A stretch of 36,430 bases of DNA from a bacterium (GTDB lineage: Bacteria; Patescibacteriota; Microgenomatia; UBA1406; GWC2-37-13), in assembly GCA_027624795.1 (NCBI GenBank), contig JAQBTX010000005.1, forward strand, positions 1 through 36,430. Reading direction: 5' to 3'. The translations under genes and the position numbers were made by a program. Position 1 is the first letter of the stretch, and each line of letters begins with the position of its first letter. The notes under the pieces were generated by a model. That model searched no databases and was not told where the DNA came from. It saw nothing but the letters and a program-made list of their open reading frames with translations. This document shows positions 14,421-22,708 of this stretch, piece by piece.

Positions 14421-15367
14421 GTTATGGATTCAAACTTATTACTCTCTTCATTTTTTATCTCTCTGGTTGCCATCTGTATGAAATAATCTTCAAGGGTAGG
14501 CTTATCTATAGAAATTTCAAGAAATTGAATATTCCGCTGTATCATGCTTCCTAAGAATTTGGGGATATCTTCTTCAGCAACTTGAACTTCAATTCTTTTT
14601 CTTGTTTGGCTATGAAGAATATCTTTTTCCACACAAAAATCAATAAATGATTCTTGATTATCTTCATCAAAATAGAATGAAACAGTAGTAGTTTTGATGG
14701 TTTTTGCCAGATTGGCAGGCAGATCATTTGCTACTACTTTTCCATCTTTGATAATCATCACCCGATCACATATATCTTCAACTTCAAACATATTGTGTGA
14801 GGTAAAGATGATCGAGATGTTATGTTTTTCACGTTGTTCCAAAATATACTCGCGAATAAAGTGTGCAGATTCTGGGTCCAAACTGGCAGTAGGTTCATCC
14901 AAAAGTAATACTTGTGGTTTGTTTATGAATGCTTTCGCTAAATTTACTCTGGTAAGCTGTCCGGCAGAATAATCATTGAGCACTTTGTCTTGCAGCTCTT
15001 CTAATCGAAATTGTTTGATCATTTCCGAAACTCGTTCCTTGCGATTCGGGATATTGTACAAGTAGCTTGTATAAGTCAGGTTCTCTTTTGCGGTAAGGAG
15101 CCAAGGAAGATTAGTGTAAGTGGAAGAAAAATTTACTTTTTCTAGTATTTCAGATCGGTGTGCTGCAATGTCTTTTCCAAAATATGATACCGTTCCACTC
15201 GTTGGGGTTAGAGCGCCTAAAAGCATCTGAATCGTAGTGGTTTTGCCGGCACCGTTTGGGCCAAGTAACCCCAAAATTTCCCCTTCCTTAAGATCAAAGG
15301 AAATATTGTTCACTGCGGTGAAATCTTTAAATTGTTTAGTGAGGTTCTGAACCTGAAGAACTGACAT
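14417..15367 (-). CDS. ABC transporter ATP-binding protein
   Basis: A 316-residue ATPase from the ATG at 15367 (MSVLQVQNL). That start was chosen over the longer ORF-track start because a -10 TATACT lies at 15379-15374, exactly 7 bases before it. Walker A is GPNGAGKTT, the signature is YSAGQ (a conservative change from LSGGQ), Walker B is VLLLDEPTASLDPE and the H-loop is TSHNM. The C-terminal 90 residues form an extra domain ending in LEDYFIQMA, typical of DrrA/CcmA-type exporters. It energises the ABC-2 permease encoded immediately downstream. Confidence 0.9.
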   Translation of the reverse strand: MSVLQVQNLTKQFKDFTAVNNISFDLKEGEILGLLGPNGAGKTTTIQMLLGALTPTSGTVSYFGKDIAAHRSEILEKVNFSSTYTNLPWLLTAKENLTYTSYLYNIPNRKERVSEMIKQFRLEELQDKVLNDYSAGQLTRVNLAKAFINKPQVLLLDEPTASLDPESAHFIREYILEQREKHNISIIFTSHNMFEVEDICDRVMIIKDGKVVANDLPANLAKTIKTTTVSFYFDEDNQESFIDFCVEKDILHSQTRKRIEVQVAEEDIPKFLGSMIQRNIQFLEISIDKPTLEDYFIQMATREIKNEESNKFESIT

Positions 15368-15373
15368 GAGAAT

Positions 15374-15381
15374 AGTATAAT
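15374..15381. promoter_or_regulatory. Overlapping divergent -10 elements (ABC exporter and GT2)
   Basis: TATAAT on the plus strand (15376-15381) ends 7 bases before the GT2 ATG at 15388. TATACT on the minus strand (15379-15374) ends 7 bases before the ATPase ATG at 15367. The two boxes overlap by four bases, so only one polymerase could occupy the site at a time. Confidence 0.6.
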
Positions 15382-15387
15382 ACATAT

Positions 15388-16200
15388 ATGACCCCATTCC
15401 TTTCTGTAGTGATCCCAACTCTCAATGAAGAAAAGTTTCTTCCCCATTTATTATCTGATTTAAATGAACAATCAGAGAAAAATTTTGAAGTCATAGTGGT
15501 TGATGGAAATTCTGAAGATAAAAGTCGTGAAGTGTGCAAAGAGTTTAATAAGCTCAATATACAAATCTACACGTCTAACAAACGAAATGTATCTACCCAG
15601 CGCAATATCGGAGCCAAAAAAGCTAAAGGTGCATACATCTTTTTTATTGATGCAGATTCGCGCATCAATCATTCTTTTCTATCAGACCTTTGTAATCTAT
15701 TGGAAAAAGAGAAGTCGCTTATTGTGATTCCTGCTAGTGTTCCCGATATGAATCATCCAACTGAACAGATCTATTTGAAACTTTCAAATATTGCTGTTGA
15801 GCTATCACAATTTACGGTTAAGCCATTTAGTAATGGTGGCATATTCATATTTGAACGACATTTTTTTCATCACATTGGTGGGTTTAATGAATCGCTGTAT
15901 TTGTCTGAAGATCATGAGATTATACAGCGAGCAAAGAAAGTGGGAGTAAGTGCACGGTATGTGCGAGACTTGGTATTTACTTTTAGCATGCGAAGGTTTC
16001 GCCAAGATGGAGCATTTGATATGCTGAGTAAATATTCACTTACATTCATCTATACGTTGGCAAAGGGAGGAGTAGATAAAAAATTCTTTGAATATGAGAT
16101 GGGTGGAGAGCGATACACCAAACAAGAATACAAAAAGAAACTGATTGAATTTAAGAAATTATACAAACAGCTCTTTGGTTCAGTTGAAGATTTAATGTAA
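15388..16200 (+). CDS. Family 2 glycosyltransferase
   Basis: A 270-residue GT-A enzyme. LSVVIPTLNEEKFLPHLL at the N-terminus, EVIVVDGNSEDKS near 35 and FFIDADSRI near 90 (DxD motif) are diagnostic of GT2. GGFNESLYLSEDHEIIQRA near 165-180 carries the acidic acceptor motif (ED). The C-terminus lacks clear transmembrane helices, so it is a soluble or peripheral enzyme that transfers sugar to an envelope lipid or glycan, with donor and acceptor unknown. It is leaderless from an overlapping divergent promoter. Its TAA is one base from the glmS stop codon, leaving no room for a terminator. Confidence 0.9.
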   Translation: MTPFLSVVIPTLNEEKFLPHLLSDLNEQSEKNFEVIVVDGNSEDKSREVCKEFNKLNIQIYTSNKRNVSTQRNIGAKKAKGAYIFFIDADSRINHSFLSDLCNLLEKEKSLIVIPASVPDMNHPTEQIYLKLSNIAVELSQFTVKPFSNGGIFIFERHFFHHIGGFNESLYLSEDHEIIQRAKKVGVSARYVRDLVFTFSMRRFRQDGAFDMLSKYSLTFIYTLAKGGVDKKFFEYEMGGERYTKQEYKKKLIEFKKLYKQLFGSVEDLM

Positions 16201-16201
16201 G

Positions 16202-17962
16202 TCATTTCACTACTACACTTTTTGCAAGGTTGCGGGGCTTATCGGGGTCAAAGCCTTTGGCGATGGCCAAGTAGTATCCCATGAGCTGCGCTACCACGAC
16301 ATTGGGCAAAACTGTAGCATCTTGACAATCAGGAATGTGAATATATTCATCATATGCTTCATGATTATCATGAGCTAATCCAATAACATATCCTCCTCGG
16401 GCTCGCACTTCGTATGCTGCAGAAAGGGTATCTTCATAGGTCTCATCATGGGGGTTAAAGAGAATGATCGGGGTTCCTTTTTCTACCAATGCAAGCACGC
16501 CATGCTTTAATTCCCCTGCAGCAAATCCCTCTGCATGCACATAGGAAACCTCTTTTATCTTAAGTGCTGACTCTAAAGCAGCTGGGTATGAAAGTCCTCT
16601 TCCTAAAATAAATATATGCTTCTGATTTTTTATATCATCAACAATCTTTCTGATGGCATCTTGTTCATGGAGTAACTGCACTATTGCATCAATCGCTAAG
16701 TTGAGATTACTTATTCCATTTTTATACGTACCGTTTATTTCATGTGCGATTAGGTACAAGTAGGCAATTTTTGCAGTGTACGCTTTTGTGGAAGCAACTG
16801 CCTTTTCGGGACCGGCATTTAGTAATATATTGTCATTTGCTTTTCGATAGAGTGTGGACCCAATAGAATTAGTTATTGCTAAAATATGAGCTCCCTTTTC
16901 CCGAGCATGATCTACTGCAGAGATGGTATCAATGGTTTCCCCTGATTGAGAGAGGGGAATGATAAGTGATTTGTTGGTAAGAAAATCTACCAAGTAGGTA
17001 AATTCAGATCCAATAGAATTATTTACATGTCGTTTTGCAATTTTGGAAAACAAATAAGTTCCGGCCAACGCTGCATACGATGCGGTGCCGCAGCCAATGA
17101 GGTATGTTCCAAAAGCATCTTTAATGAGCTTTGCAGCTTTTGATACTTCTGCATGGGCGTTTTGCGAAATGGCTCGTAGAATAGTTGGCTGTTCGGCAAT
17201 TTCTTTGAGCATGAAATAGTCATAATTACCTTTACTTGCAAGCTGCGCGTCGTAGGGCAGTGATATAAATGCAGGTTCTTTTTCTTTGCCATACGCATCT
17301 AAAATGATTAATGAATCACGTGTAAGCTTGGCCGACTCACCATCTTCTAAGAAATATACTTCTTTAGTGTGAGGGAGAATAGCGGTTGCATCAGAGGCAA
17401 TATAGTACCCATCGCTGGCTTTTCCAATAACTATTGGAGAGCCATTTTTTATGATGTAAAATAACTGCTTTTTGGGAAACAGTATAATTACTGCATTCAT
17501 GCCATCTATTGTTTGCTTTGTTTGTTTCATAATTTCATCTAAATCATCTGAAGTTTTAGACATCTCTTCGACAAAATGAGCAATAACTTCACTATCTGTT
17601 TCAGATTTGAATAGGTGACCTTTTAATGAGAGCTCTTTCTTAAGTAATGCAAAATTTTCTACGATACCGTTGTGAACAAGTACCACCTCTCCGGTGCAAT
17701 CGGTGTGTGGATGTGCATTTTCTGTAGATATTCCTCCGTGAGTTGCCCAGCGGGTGTGACCAATGCCAAGGGAAGATAGAACATTTGGCGCTTTCGCATC
17801 ACCGATCTTGCCGGGGTGTTTGGTTATATGCACTGTACCATCATCTTTTTGAAGCGCTATGCCCCACGAGTCATACCCTCGGTATTCCAGAGATTTAAGT
17901 CCTTCTAATATGAAAGTCGAAGCATGTTGATTAGTCCCGATGTAGCCAAATATTCCGCACAT
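16202..17962 (-). CDS. glmS: Glutamine--fructose-6-phosphate aminotransferase (isomerizing)
   Basis: Makes glucosamine-6-phosphate from fructose-6-phosphate and glutamine, the entry to UDP-GlcNAc and peptidoglycan. The protein is 586 residues from MCGIFGYIG; the start was set at 17962 so that Cys2 becomes the N-terminal nucleophile after Met removal. The glutaminase domain shows LEYRGYDSWGIAL, HTRWATHGG and VVLVHNGIVENF. The two SIS domains follow (IGCGTASYAALAGTYLF; IPLSQSGETIDT; ILGRGLSYPAALESALKIKEV; HGVLALVEKGTP), ending in PRNLAKSVVVK. A -10 TAGAAT lies 9 bases upstream inside the end of the preceding gene, so transcription is probably leaderless. Confidence 0.97.
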   Translation of the reverse strand: MCGIFGYIGTNQHASTFILEGLKSLEYRGYDSWGIALQKDDGTVHITKHPGKIGDAKAPNVLSSLGIGHTRWATHGGISTENAHPHTDCTGEVVLVHNGIVENFALLKKELSLKGHLFKSETDSEVIAHFVEEMSKTSDDLDEIMKQTKQTIDGMNAVIILFPKKQLFYIIKNGSPIVIGKASDGYYIASDATAILPHTKEVYFLEDGESAKLTRDSLIILDAYGKEKEPAFISLPYDAQLASKGNYDYFMLKEIAEQPTILRAISQNAHAEVSKAAKLIKDAFGTYLIGCGTASYAALAGTYLFSKIAKRHVNNSIGSEFTYLVDFLTNKSLIIPLSQSGETIDTISAVDHAREKGAHILAITNSIGSTLYRKANDNILLNAGPEKAVASTKAYTAKIAYLYLIAHEINGTYKNGISNLNLAIDAIVQLLHEQDAIRKIVDDIKNQKHIFILGRGLSYPAALESALKIKEVSYVHAEGFAAGELKHGVLALVEKGTPIILFNPHDETYEDTLSAAYEVRARGGYVIGLAHDNHEAYDEYIHIPDCQDATVLPNVVVAQLMGYYLAIAKGFDPDKPRNLAKSVVVK

Positions 17963-18329
17963 ATGCGTATATTCTATCAAAGAAAGCCCCAATACCTATG
18001 AGCATCCACCCAAGGATGGGTAATCCAAACGGGACGACTCTGGTGAGTATTTTAGTAATATAATATTCGATTCGTATACTTTCTCGTTCGGTTATAAGCG
18101 ATTGAATAGTTTGCTCTTTCAGTGGTTCTAAAATATGTTTACTGTATTCAAATGAAAAGAGAAGAATAACAAATCCCCACATAATGATGATTTTGCCACG
18201 AGTTGGTCTATAAAGCGCCCACAAAGTCATCGAAAAAATTCCCACAACATACAGCATCGCCTCGAAATTATGTATCAAGATAAAATAAAGGGTATAGAGT
18301 ATGTTTTGTTGGGTGTCTGGTGCGATCAT
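17931..18329 (-). CDS. Small membrane protein of unknown function
   Basis: A 132-residue protein with three hydrophobic segments near residues 20-40, 45-65 and 98-120. A charged stretch between the second and third (KHILEPLKEQTIQSLITERE) is predicted helical and may be soluble. No family was recognised. The C-terminal end overlaps the glmS start by 32 bases in another frame, and the glmS promoter lies inside it. The upstream sequence holds a dispersed repeat followed by a weak -10 (TAGATT). The coding call rests on length, start position and hydrophobic pattern. Confidence 0.5.
   Translation of the reverse strand: MIAPDTQQNILYTLYFILIHNFEAMLYVVGIFSMTLWALYRPTRGKIIIMWGFVILLFSFEYSKHILEPLKEQTIQSLITERESIRIEYYITKILTRVVPFGLPILGWMLIGIGAFFDRIYAYVRNIWLHRD
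17971..17976 (-). promoter_or_regulatory. -10 element, leaderless start of glmS
   Basis: On the minus strand TAGAAT ends 9 bases before the ATG at 17962. It lies within the 3' end of the upstream small membrane protein gene. Confidence 0.5.
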
Positions 18330-18344
18330 ATTAATCTAAAATTT

Positions 18345-18405
18345 GTCATGCTGAACTCGTTTCAGCATCTTTATAACATAGATCCTGAAATAAATTCAGG
18401 ATGAC
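18345..18405. repeat. Dispersed GTCAT...ATGAC repeat, copy 3
   Basis: A 61-base element, GTCATGCTGAAC...TTCAGGATGAC, identical at 59 of 61 positions by eye to 28657-28717. Two hairpins are visible: GCTGAA/TTCAGC and ATCCTGAA/TTCAGGAT. Confidence 0.85.
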
Positions 18406-18413
18406 ATCTGTAA

Positions 18414-19343
18414 CTAAAATAAATTGAGCTGGTCGGTCGGTTTGGGTTTATCTATTATAACTTCTTTCTTCACTTCGGGTTTGATGTTGAATAGTTTATT
18501 AATGATTGAAAAGAGCTCGAGCTTTTTTAATGGTTCTTGTATGGCTTTGTCAAATCCTTTAAATAAAAGCGCATCATCGTATTTTTCTAAGGGAACATCG
18601 CGTACAATGGTGGCAATTTTTTTAAACAGTCGCACGTCATCTGCATGGTCAGTGAGGAGTTTTTGAAATCGAGGATTTTCTACTTTATCTAAGTTTGCCA
18701 AGAGATCTTCAATGGTTTTATTTCCTGCTAGTAACGTTTGTGTTGTTTTAGGACCAATTCCTTTTACCGTATTGTAATTGTCTGATGAATCACCAGCAAG
18801 AGCTTTGTAATCGGGAATGTGATCTGGTGTTACACCATACTTTTCTACCACCTCTTTGGGAGTAAAGAGTTGGAAATCGCTTACCCCTCTGCGGGGAGCC
18901 ATAAGATACACGTTTTCATCGGTAAGTTGAAGTAAATCTCGATCACCGGTAAGAATAAGGACTCGGTCAAAACTTTTTTTCTGTTCTTCTGTAACGGTAC
19001 CTATGACATCATCTGCTTCAAAGCCCGGCTTTTCTAGGCAGAGTAAACCCCCATCTTTAAGAAGTTGTTTGATAATAGGAATTTGTACTTTTATTCCCAC
19101 GTCCATTGGTGGTCGTTTTGCTTGATATCCTTCAAATAGTTTTTTACGAAACGTGGGCTTGGGAGTATCAAAACATACAGCAATGTGGGTTGGATTGGTT
19201 TCAGAGAGGATCTTTTCTAGCATCAGGAAAAAGCCATAAATGGCATTGGTTGGAGTGCCATCACGTGCTTTTAAGGTTTCGGGAAGGGCATGAAAAGCAC
19301 GGTGAATCATAGCATGTGCATCTATGAGAAGAAGTGTTTTCAT
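18414..19343 (-). CDS. Stand-alone 5'-3' exonuclease (Pol I N-domain type)
   Basis: A 309-residue flap-endonuclease-like enzyme corresponding to the N-terminal domain of DNA polymerase I, here without a polymerase domain. LLIDAHAMIHRAFHALP, YGFFLMLEKIL, AVCFDTPKPTFRKKLFEGYQ, EADDVIGTV, LILTGDRDLLQLTD and DYKALAGDSSDNYNTVKGIG are the conserved metal-binding and helix-hairpin-helix segments in order. The protein would remove RNA primers and flaps in replication and repair. The C-terminal 30 residues are Lys/Pro-rich and variable (ending DQLNLF), reminiscent of a clamp-binding tail. The ATG at 19343 lies 7 bases after TATACT, within 16 bases of the ftsH stop. Confidence 0.92.
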   Translation of the reverse strand: MKTLLLIDAHAMIHRAFHALPETLKARDGTPTNAIYGFFLMLEKILSETNPTHIAVCFDTPKPTFRKKLFEGYQAKRPPMDVGIKVQIPIIKQLLKDGGLLCLEKPGFEADDVIGTVTEEQKKSFDRVLILTGDRDLLQLTDENVYLMAPRRGVSDFQLFTPKEVVEKYGVTPDHIPDYKALAGDSSDNYNTVKGIGPKTTQTLLAGNKTIEDLLANLDKVENPRFQKLLTDHADDVRLFKKIATIVRDVPLEKYDDALLFKGFDKAIQEPLKKLELFSIINKLFNIKPEVKKEVIIDKPKPTDQLNLF

Positions 19344-19349
19344 AGGGTA

Positions 19350-19355
19350 AGTATA
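19350..19355 (-). promoter_or_regulatory. -10 element, leaderless start of the 5'-3' exonuclease gene
   Basis: On the minus strand TATACT ends 7 bases before the ATG at 19343 and sits in the 15-base gap after ftsH. Confidence 0.55.
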
Positions 19356-19358
19356 GCA

Positions 19359-21245
19359 CTATGTTCTTGGTTCTTCTTTTCCTACTTTCTTTTTCCCTAC
19401 AATTTTTTCAAATTGATCTTGGTCCATATTTTCAACTTTGATCAGTTCTATTGCAACGTCATCTAAGGGTTTGCGATACTTTTTGATGAGATAAACTGCC
19501 GTAACATATGCCTCTTTGAGTATTGTTTTTATCTCGGCATCTACTTGAGACATGGTAGTTTCAGACATACTTTTTTCTCCCCAATAACTTCCTCCCCATC
19601 CAGATATATCTTGCGATGGACCATAGTTTACTGGTCCCAGTTTACTCATGCCAAAATCTGTAACCATATGACGAGCGATGTTTGTTGCTTGACTAAAGTC
19701 ATTGGAAGCGCCGGTGGTGGTTTCATTAAAGACCACTTCTTCTGCAGCGCGGCCACCCATCATCACGGCTAGGCGTTCAATAAGCTGAGAGCGGGTGGTG
19801 TGCAGTTGATCGGCTGGAGATATGATGGTGTACCCAAGTGCCATACCACGAGACACTATAGATATGCGATGCACTGGATCGGTATCTTTTTGATAGTGAG
19901 AAACAATCGCGTGACCGGCTTCATGGTATGCAGTTATCTTACGGTCCATACTGGTTTGAAGTCGTTTCTTTTCTGGTCCAAGTTTAACTTTTGTTGCAGC
20001 TTCTTCAATATCGTGCATCGACAGGGAACTCTTGTTGTTTCGTGCTGCAGTTATGGCTGCTTCATTCATCATATTTTCTAAATCAGCTCCACTGTAGCCT
20101 ACGGTTTGTTTGGCGATTCGCTCAAGCTTCACGTCTTTTGCCATTGGCTTGTTGCTGGCGTGAATTTTTATGATTGCCTCTCGACCTTCTACATCGGGAT
20201 AATCTACCAGAATTCGTCGGTCAAAACGCCCAGGGCGTAGGAGTGCGGGGTCAAGTAAATCTCCTCTGTTTGTGGCGGCTATAACAATTACTTGATCATT
20301 GGGGGTAAAACCATCCATCTCAACCAAAATCTGATTTAAGGTTTGCTCTCGTTCGTCGTGTGCGGGCATACCACCTTGTGAACGAGCACGACCAATAGCA
20401 TCAATTTCATCTATAAATATAATTGCGGGTGAACTCTTCTTGGCAACTTTAAATAAATCTCGTACACGAGACGCTCCAATTCCCACCAACATTTCCATAA
20501 ATTCAGATCCTGCTATAGAAAAGAACGGAACATTCGCTTCACCAGCAACTGCTTTGGCAAGGAGAGTTTTACCTGTGCCGGCTGGCCCAACGAGCATAAC
20601 GCCCTTGGGCGGCCTGGCTCCCAGCTTTCGGTATTTTGCTGGCTTTTTGAGAAAGTCTACAATTTCTTCAAGTTCCCGTTTGGCTTCTTCAACACCTGCT
20701 ACATCTTTAAACGTTATTGTTGACTGTTCTTTGTTGAACCGTTTTGCTTTTGAATTTCCAAATGAAAACACTGAATTTTGTGAGCCTCTTGCTTGACGGA
20801 AAATGAAAAAGAAGAATCCAAATAATAGAATCGCCGGGACAATATTACCTAAGAAACGAAAGATTTCTACTGTTAACGTAGAATCTTTTGACTCAATAAT
20901 TACCTTCTCAAGGGGAATTCCTTCATCAGTTAATATTCCTCGGAAGCTGTCTGAATCTTCTTTGTAAGTAATATATGATTCCTTATTTTTGTACTGCGCA
21001 GTTACTCGGTTATCTTCAATGATGACTTTAGTCACTTTGTCTTCTTTTATGTCTAGGATTACTTTGGTAAGCGAAATTTCTTCTTTCCCATTGCTCGGGT
21101 CGGCAAGTATAGGACCAAACAGGGTAAAAAGGAAGAAGCCAATGAATGCTACGATAAAAATGGTACGCACATCAAGCTTGAGTCGAAATTCCTTGAAGGA
21201 TTTAGTAACATGCTTTGCTTTGCTTTTTTCTGAGGTCTTTTTCAT
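19359..21245 (-). CDS. ftsH: ATP-dependent zinc metalloprotease FtsH
   Basis: A membrane-bound AAA+ protease that degrades misfolded membrane proteins and short-lived regulators. The protein is 628 residues from MKKTSEKSK at 21245 (the ORF-track start is a longer non-ATG alternative). Two transmembrane segments (about residues 30-50 and 135-155) flank an exposed domain of about 85 residues. Walker A is GPAGTGKTLLAKAVAGEANVP, Walker B is IIFIDEIDAIGR, and the second region of homology is TNRGDLLDPALLRPGRFDR. The zinc site is HEAGHAIVSH with a downstream Asp in GASNDFSQAT. The ATG is 9 bases from TAGAAT, so it is probably leaderless. It is divergent from tsaC-tsaE. Confidence 0.97.
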   Translation of the reverse strand: MKKTSEKSKAKHVTKSFKEFRLKLDVRTIFIVAFIGFFLFTLFGPILADPSNGKEEISLTKVILDIKEDKVTKVIIEDNRVTAQYKNKESYITYKEDSDSFRGILTDEGIPLEKVIIESKDSTLTVEIFRFLGNIVPAILLFGFFFFIFRQARGSQNSVFSFGNSKAKRFNKEQSTITFKDVAGVEEAKRELEEIVDFLKKPAKYRKLGARPPKGVMLVGPAGTGKTLLAKAVAGEANVPFFSIAGSEFMEMLVGIGASRVRDLFKVAKKSSPAIIFIDEIDAIGRARSQGGMPAHDEREQTLNQILVEMDGFTPNDQVIVIAATNRGDLLDPALLRPGRFDRRILVDYPDVEGREAIIKIHASNKPMAKDVKLERIAKQTVGYSGADLENMMNEAAITAARNNKSSLSMHDIEEAATKVKLGPEKKRLQTSMDRKITAYHEAGHAIVSHYQKDTDPVHRISIVSRGMALGYTIISPADQLHTTRSQLIERLAVMMGGRAAEEVVFNETTTGASNDFSQATNIARHMVTDFGMSKLGPVNYGPSQDISGWGGSYWGEKSMSETTMSQVDAEIKTILKEAYVTAVYLIKKYRKPLDDVAIELIKVENMDQDQFEKIVGKKKVGKEEPRT

Positions 21246-21253
21246 ACCGCATA

Positions 21254-21259
21254 ATTCTA
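21254..21259 (-). promoter_or_regulatory. -10 element, leaderless start of ftsH
   Basis: On the minus strand TAGAAT ends 9 bases before the ATG at 21245, which supports that start over the longer ORF. Confidence 0.5.
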
Positions 21260-21336
21260 ACACATTAGATATGATTTTTCCCTTGTTATTCAGAGTAATA
21301 AGAGTTCACAAGTCTAGATACGAATGTCAGTGCCAT

Positions 21337-21418
21337 GTCATTGCGAGCGGAATGAAATAAAGCGTGGCAATCTATGATTATTAGAGATTGCTTCGTCGTT
21401 ATCACTCCTCGCAATGAC
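21337..21418. repeat. Dispersed GTCAT...ATGAC repeat, copy 4
   Basis: An 82-base element, GTCATTGCGAG...CTCGCAATGAC, with long terminal inverted repeats (GTCATTGCGAG against CTCGCAATGAC) and an inner pair (GGCAATCT/AGATTGC). It lies in the 285-base ftsH/tsaC-tsaE gap, which otherwise contains copy 5 and the tsaC-tsaE promoter. Confidence 0.8.
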
Positions 21419-21474
21419 ATATTTTAATATAGTTCTGACAAAGACGATGAACTAAATTCACCATGACAATACAT

Positions 21475-21501
21475 GGATTCCCGATCGGAGTCGGGAATGA
21501 C
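21475..21501. repeat. Partial GTCAT...ATGAC repeat, copy 5
   Basis: ATTCCCGATCGGAGTCGGGAATGAC forms a hairpin (ATTCCCGA/TCGGGAAT) and ends with ATGAC. It resembles one half of copy 1, so it is a single-hairpin remnant. Confidence 0.65.
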
Positions 21502-21514
21502 AGTGTATTTATTG

Positions 21515-21520
21515 TATAAT
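21515..21520 (+). promoter_or_regulatory. -10 element of tsaC-tsaE
   Basis: TATAAT ends 11 bases before the ATG at 21531, giving a leader of about four bases. The repeat copy 5 ends 13 bases upstream of it. Confidence 0.55.
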
Positions 21521-21530
21521 AAAGCTCTCT

Positions 21531-22682
21531 ATGACAAGAAAAATAGCCTTACAACCATCCACAATTCAAGAAGTAATTACCGTGCTCAAAGCGGGAGGAT
21601 TGGTGGTGTTTCCCTCAGATACGGTATATGGATTGTTGGTTGATGCAAAAAATAAAGCAGGAGTGAGTAAGTTACTTACTTTTAAAGACCGACCACCGGG
21701 CAAAGCGGTTTCAGTATTCATACCTTCATTTGAGTCTATAAGTACCTATGCAACGCTAAGCAAAAAAAATTCACAAACACTCAAGCAAGTATTACCAGGA
21801 GCATTTACCATCGCACTTCCGTCCAAGCATGTTCTTGATACTCGTTTAGAATCAGAAAAGGGAACGCTGGGTATTCGACTTCCCAACTACCCACCAGTTC
21901 AAGAACTCGTATCTCAATATGGTTCACCAATCACTGCGACAAGCGCCAATATGGCTGGTCGGAGTCCAAACCATTCAATTGATTCATTACTCAATCAGTT
22001 ATCTAACGTAAAAAAAGACATGATCGATCTTATAGTCGACGCGGGGAAGCTTCCAAGAAATAAGCCATCAACCGTGATCGACCTATCTGGAGACACCATA
22101 CAAACCATTCGTCAGGGAGATGCACAATTATCTTCATCTGAAACTTTTAGCTCAATATCACCAGAAGAAACGCAACAAATAGGAAAAAACATCTTAAGTT
22201 CTATAACACTCGAGAAGCCACTCGTCATTATTCTTACTGGAGATTTAGGAGCTGGTAAAACCGAAATGACACGGGGTATTGCATCGCATTTTAATATCAC
22301 CAATATAATATCTCCTACGTATGTTGTTTATTATGAATACGAAATTTCCCCCCTAGTTCCCTCTCAAAAAGGCAAGCTCGATTCAAACCAATTTATTCAT
22401 GTAGATTTATATAATATTCAGGAAGAGGATGAATTTAAAGAGCTCAACCTCCAATCATATCTTATTCCCGGAAATGTGATGGTTATTGAGTGGGGAGAGA
22501 AAGTCGGACCGCTTTATGATCAATTGAAAAAATATGCTCAAATGATATATGTGAATATTGAACATGTGAATGAGAAAAAGAGAGAAATTGAAATTAGAAT
22601 CCAGATTTATCACGTCATCCCGACCAACGTGGAGGGATCCCTCGACTCCGCTCGGGATGACAATGCATGGATCCTTCGTTAA
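21531..22682 (+). CDS. tsaC-tsaE: TsaC-TsaE fusion (tRNA t6A synthesis)
   Basis: Two t6A enzymes in one 383-residue chain. Residues 1-200 are the YrdC/TsaC domain, which makes threonylcarbamoyl-AMP from threonine, bicarbonate and ATP: KAGGLVVFPSDTVYGLLVDA, KDRPPGKAVSVFI, GTLGIRLPNYP and ITATSANMAGRSP. Residues 205-360 are TsaE, the ATPase of the TsaBDE complex: Walker A GDLGAGKTEMTRGIA (about 237-244), SPTYVVYYEY, HVDLYNIQEEDEF and VIEWGEKV. The last 24 or so residues (from HVIPTNVEGSLDSARDD) are encoded by a dispersed repeat and are not part of either domain. tsaD follows 26 bases later. TsaB is not in the window. Confidence 0.92.
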   Translation: MTRKIALQPSTIQEVITVLKAGGLVVFPSDTVYGLLVDAKNKAGVSKLLTFKDRPPGKAVSVFIPSFESISTYATLSKKNSQTLKQVLPGAFTIALPSKHVLDTRLESEKGTLGIRLPNYPPVQELVSQYGSPITATSANMAGRSPNHSIDSLLNQLSNVKKDMIDLIVDAGKLPRNKPSTVIDLSGDTIQTIRQGDAQLSSSETFSSISPEETQQIGKNILSSITLEKPLVIILTGDLGAGKTEMTRGIASHFNITNIISPTYVVYYEYEISPLVPSQKGKLDSNQFIHVDLYNIQEEDEFKELNLQSYLIPGNVMVIEWGEKVGPLYDQLKKYAQMIYVNIEHVNEKKREIEIRIQIYHVIPTNVEGSLDSARDDNAWILR

Positions 22683-22695
22683 CACTCAGGATGAC
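22614..22695. repeat. Dispersed GTCAT...ATGAC repeat, copy 6, overlapping the tsaC-tsaE 3' end
   Basis: A compound element: GTCATCCCGA...TCGGGATGAC (22614-22661) followed by a second unit ending CTCAGGATGAC (22695). It supplies the final codons and stop of tsaC-tsaE and creates a spurious in-frame N-terminal extension of tsaD. Confidence 0.8.
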
Positions 22696-22708
22696 AAGAA
22701 ATAAATAT

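Noticed and set aside
22667-22708. Longer N-terminus of TsaD in the ORF track (MDPSLTLRMTRNKY)
   Set aside because: It is translated from a dispersed repeat, and the family start (MKTILAIDTS) lies at 22709.
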